Origin: Acanthopleura granulata
Taxonomy: Eukaryota; Mollusca; Polyplacophora; Chitonida; Chitonidae
Direction of reading: 5' to 3'
NCBI GenBank assembly: GCA_016165875.1
Contig: JABBOT010000001.1
Coordinates: 12,460,540-12,524,539, forward strand
Length of the DNA: 64,000 bases
The position numbers and the translations under genes are program-made. Below are positions 60,540 through 64,000 of the stretch, piece by piece. The notes under the pieces were generated by a model. It saw only the letters and a list, made by a program, of their open reading frames with translations. It was not told where the DNA came from and made no database searches. Each line of letters begins with the position of its first letter. Position 1 is the first letter of the stretch.

Positions 60540-61095
60540 ATGGCCGTAAGCTGACATAGCTGACAGAATGTGCTGACATTTTACCGACCTGATGCTGGCT
60601 GATTGACATGAATTGGGCCCTTCCCTCTCTAGCGGTGAAATGTCAAGCCGAGCTCCTTGCTGTGTGTATTCAGCGTGCTGTGTGTGTAGCCAATATCTTC
60701 ACACTGTGGCATATTGTCAGTTCTACATTCTTACCGTGCACAAAACAAGGGACAGCAGCCAGCCGTCCATAATTGAGTTGAATTCGCATCTGTATATGAG
60801 TTATGTACACGCAAAAGATAGAGTGGTAATGATGTAAGGGCTTGATTCATGTTATATCTGCTAATGAGGCATTACATAATCCTGTGTTCTTATTGATCAA
60901 AATTATTTTCACAGTTTTGTTCCCTTTTACATGGAAGCATTTATTCGCAATTTGAGTGTGTGTTATGACTTATCTTAACATTTGTTGCCTCGGAACTTTA
61001 AAATCTAAAAAAAAATTGATGACTGTTTCTTAACCTTTAAACCATACTCTTTTATCCCAGATTGCCCAATACTTCCTCGGTCTTCTCCCTCTAAG
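60540..61095. mobile_element. Dispersed about 0.55-kb repeat, copy 3
   Basis: Same family and orientation as 11860-12420 and 31825-32345. It contains an extra segment after CCTCTCTAG with CGTGCTGTGTGTGTAGCC. It is intergenic, downstream of CHD1L. Confidence 0.85.
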
Positions 61096-64000
61096 CTCCC
61101 TGACTCACTGCAACTATCAGGCTCTTGACGAATCAGGTTAAATGATCACATTCAGCTCTTACTACTTTGGCTGCAGTTGTAAGTCAGGAGGTTTGTCAAA
61201 GTGTTGGTTTTTCACTCATGGCACTGGTTTCCTCCAAACATAAACATATGCTGCCATATAAGTCAAACGAACCAAGTAAATTAATAAATCTGAAGAGTGA
61301 AGTTACAGCTGATTGACAGCCGTCATGACTGACAAGTTCTATGTGTGGGGCTGAAAGCCAGATACATTATTCTTTTGTATGTACATTTATTGTTGAAGCA
61401 GGCAATTTTTACATTATGTCAGCCAGTACATTCTGAATGATGGTCTAAATCCCCACATGTAGTTATTCACAGGGTAAGGATATAAGGTCAATATATTCAT
61501 GTATAGATTTTATTGTTCATGGTTTGCTTACAAACATTATGCATAGAAAACAGATATTTTCTGAATGTATGCTAACAGTATCGTTACTCACTGAATATAC
61601 ATGTAATGGACATTTGGAGGTTTATTGTCAATTTCTACCAGACTGCAGGCCAGTTGTATCTAGGAATTAGAATAAAAGCCAAATGTTAAATTAACACAAG
61701 CTGTCATATCAAGGTTTCATTCATTTTATGAGCACAGGATATACCAAAAATCTGACAACTTTTGATAATGGGCTACTATTTTCTCATGTAAAATGTCAGC
61801 AGTTGTACCTGAACCTGTCATTTACACAGGTGGACGGCTCTTTGGCTAACAGTAGCAATTTTAACATAAGTCTTCCTGCTGCACTGGACAGGTGAATAAG
61901 AGGTGTGCAGCTGGGACAGGTACATGTCCGGCTTACCTCAGAGACAGGTGAATCAATAACATATTGGTCAGGTTTATTTAGGCTTCTACACAGCACTATT
62001 TACGGGCTGGGTGTTACTCTTGTTCACTTGTGAACTAACAGAGGTAGCTCTATTTGTACACATCTTTAAATCTTAATATGCAACTTGAAAAAATGAAATA
62101 GCTTTGATCCACAAGGCACTTGTTTCCAAGATGGTTTCCTATCTCTGTAAGTTGCATTTCACAAACATGTTGGGATGAACAACCGTGGACAGTTTGTGTA
62201 CGGAATACAGGAGCACTGAGCAGACTGGTTACCAGGGTGGTTCTGCTGTGCGTAACGTGCACACAAACAGGCCCCTGGAAAGGAGCTCAACTTCCTGGCC
62301 TGGGTTAATTTACCAACACGTGACATAAATGCAAGGTTGATCCTAATGCGAGTTTGTCACAATCTCCTGAAGATCCACTACATGCACAAGAATACTAAAA
62401 TAACATCAAAATAATCTTACAGAAAAAATGACTGATAGTGAAATTACACTATTCAATTCCTTCAAACCTTACATATGCATAACACTAGTTCATTGTCATC
62501 CCTCCCACCACCCATCCCCACAAAAAAAAGAAGTCCAGTAACTACTGCAATATTCTTTGACAGTATGAAGCCTTGTCCTCACAAGCATAGTATTGTATGA
62601 CACGTTTCCCTGTAGACAGACTGCTAGGTATACCTGTACATCTAGGACCCCTCACATGTAGACTTACATGTAACCTAACTCAAACACTGTAGTTCCCATC
62701 TTCACACATGTTCATAAACAGTTTAACATGTAAGTGACGTGGGTGCCAATGTACACTCGCCTAATTTAGCATTTCATAACTGATACAAATAAATATCTGC
62801 TCTGCTTCAAAGGACTCCATGTGAATGCTAGACTCGCATGTACATATAACACACATACAACTTCACAAATCTCGAAACATTCATGTACAGAAGTTGCTTG
62901 ATAACAAACTTTCATGCATATGACATTTCATGCAACGTAAAACATGATTTCACATTATTTTTAGAAGCCCACAATTCTACAGAAGTATGTGGATTCAAAG
63001 CTTTAAAAGAGTTTTCTCACAGCAAAGAAGTCTCTAACTTGTCTATAATCTATAACCAACATCTTGTAGATACATATATCTATACAACAACATGTACATA
63101 AACAAATATATATTCATTGAGAAATTACAAGTATTCTAAATTTGCAGTGAATAAAGTTAGTTGTAAGTTGCAATACATAAATTGTCCAATTATCATGCTT
63201 AAGTTAGGATTTGAACTACTGGCCCCAAGAGTGGTAGTCTCAGTTAAAAATGTACATACAAAGAGAAGTCACTTAAAATATAATGTTAACCTTTAACCTG
63301 TAAAACGCCATGAAAACAACATACTTTCTACAAGTACTTATTATAATGTTGAAAACACTTCTTATGGACATCTGAGATGATATGACGATATATTTACACA
63401 TGTGTATAATAATGAATGAAAAGGTCTTCCATCAAACTGTGAAATCTGATAACAAACACATGACATGGATGAGACAGACATGCAGCAGCTAAAATCTGGA
63501 GACAAAAGTCATCCTTACCTTATAAGATATTCACTCAAAAATGCACCATAAGCCTTGTGTGACCTTGGGTCATTTCAAAACTATACAACTCAAAGGAATA
63601 CCTTTTCTAATGTGAGGGACATCGGGACAATTACACATGTACATGTTCATGTGCTTGAGAAAAAAATTATGTAAAGAAGACGAGAATATAATGTTTTATG
63701 AACAATTTATCAACAACCTAAAGGCGTGTAAGTAGTATGACTAGACTATAAGCTTTGTTAAGTTGTAAAAGTCCATGGAGACCTGGACATCACTTTAATT
63801 GGTCAGACTCTTCCAAAAGAGAGACGTCTTACTACCACTGGCCTCAGCTGTTGACCTCAGTATCCTACCTGGCCAAATGTACAAACACAGGTGTAACTAA
63901 GGTGGCACACCACTCTGTGAGTAGAATGCACATCTAGAACCAGTTCCAGAGAGTGATTTTAGCTCCTAGGGCCTTAAATTTCAGCATTAAAATCACACTG
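61096..64000. other. AT-rich sequence without a recognisable gene
   Basis: Many short ACATGTA-type strings and no frame with a recognisable domain on either strand. It may be the 3' UTR or an intron of a gene outside the window, but nothing here proves it. Confidence 0.4.

Overview
The window is animal nuclear DNA. It carries spliced genes with long AT-rich introns, no prokaryotic signals, and SINE-like repeats whose body resembles tRNA-derived elements common in mollusc genomes, so a lophotrochozoan (probably a mollusc) is the best guess. That guess rests on recalled repeat families, not on a search.

Four protein-coding genes can be read exon by exon. (1) The 3' end of a TRAF6-like adaptor gene lies on the plus strand (exon 354-1547, then a 3' UTR). 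(2) A complete ACSS3-type mitochondrial short-chain acyl-CoA synthetase lies on the minus strand (6764-21407, 17 coding exons, about 710 aa). It converges on TRAF6 across a satellite-rich spacer. (3) A complete MCM9 helicase gene lies on the minus strand (23996-42073, 19 coding exons, about 1155 aa). (4) A complete CHD1L/ALC1 chromatin remodeller lies on the plus strand (42536-59586, 25 coding exons, about 1022 aa). Every intron phase was checked by hand and closes for all three complete genes. MCM9 and CHD1L, both DNA-repair genes, sit head to head with 462 bp between their start codons. That spacer holds an E2F-like site and a perfect 18-bp inverted repeat. From 59587 to 64000 no gene could be supported.

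Three observations stand out. First, CHD1L does not stop after its macro domain as human CHD1L does. Three further in-phase exons encode a C-terminal BRCT domain, and the extension is spliced with two U12-type (minor spliceosome) introns, one of them AT-AC. Second, tandem arrays repeatedly sit on exon edges. The repeat unit contains a splice site plus part of the neighbouring exon in ACSS3 exons 6, 7, 13, 15 and 17, MCM9 exons 3 and 12, and CHD1L exons 5, 9 and 18. In MCM9 exon 3 the 54-bp unit is a multiple of three and leaves eight intact 3' splice sites in one open frame. Third, the introns hold several non-autonomous mobile elements: two large foldback elements, TTAA-flanked inverted-repeat elements, a mariner-like MITE, a Penelope-type GIY-YIG remnant, SINEs, and a roughly 0.5-kb dispersed family present three times.
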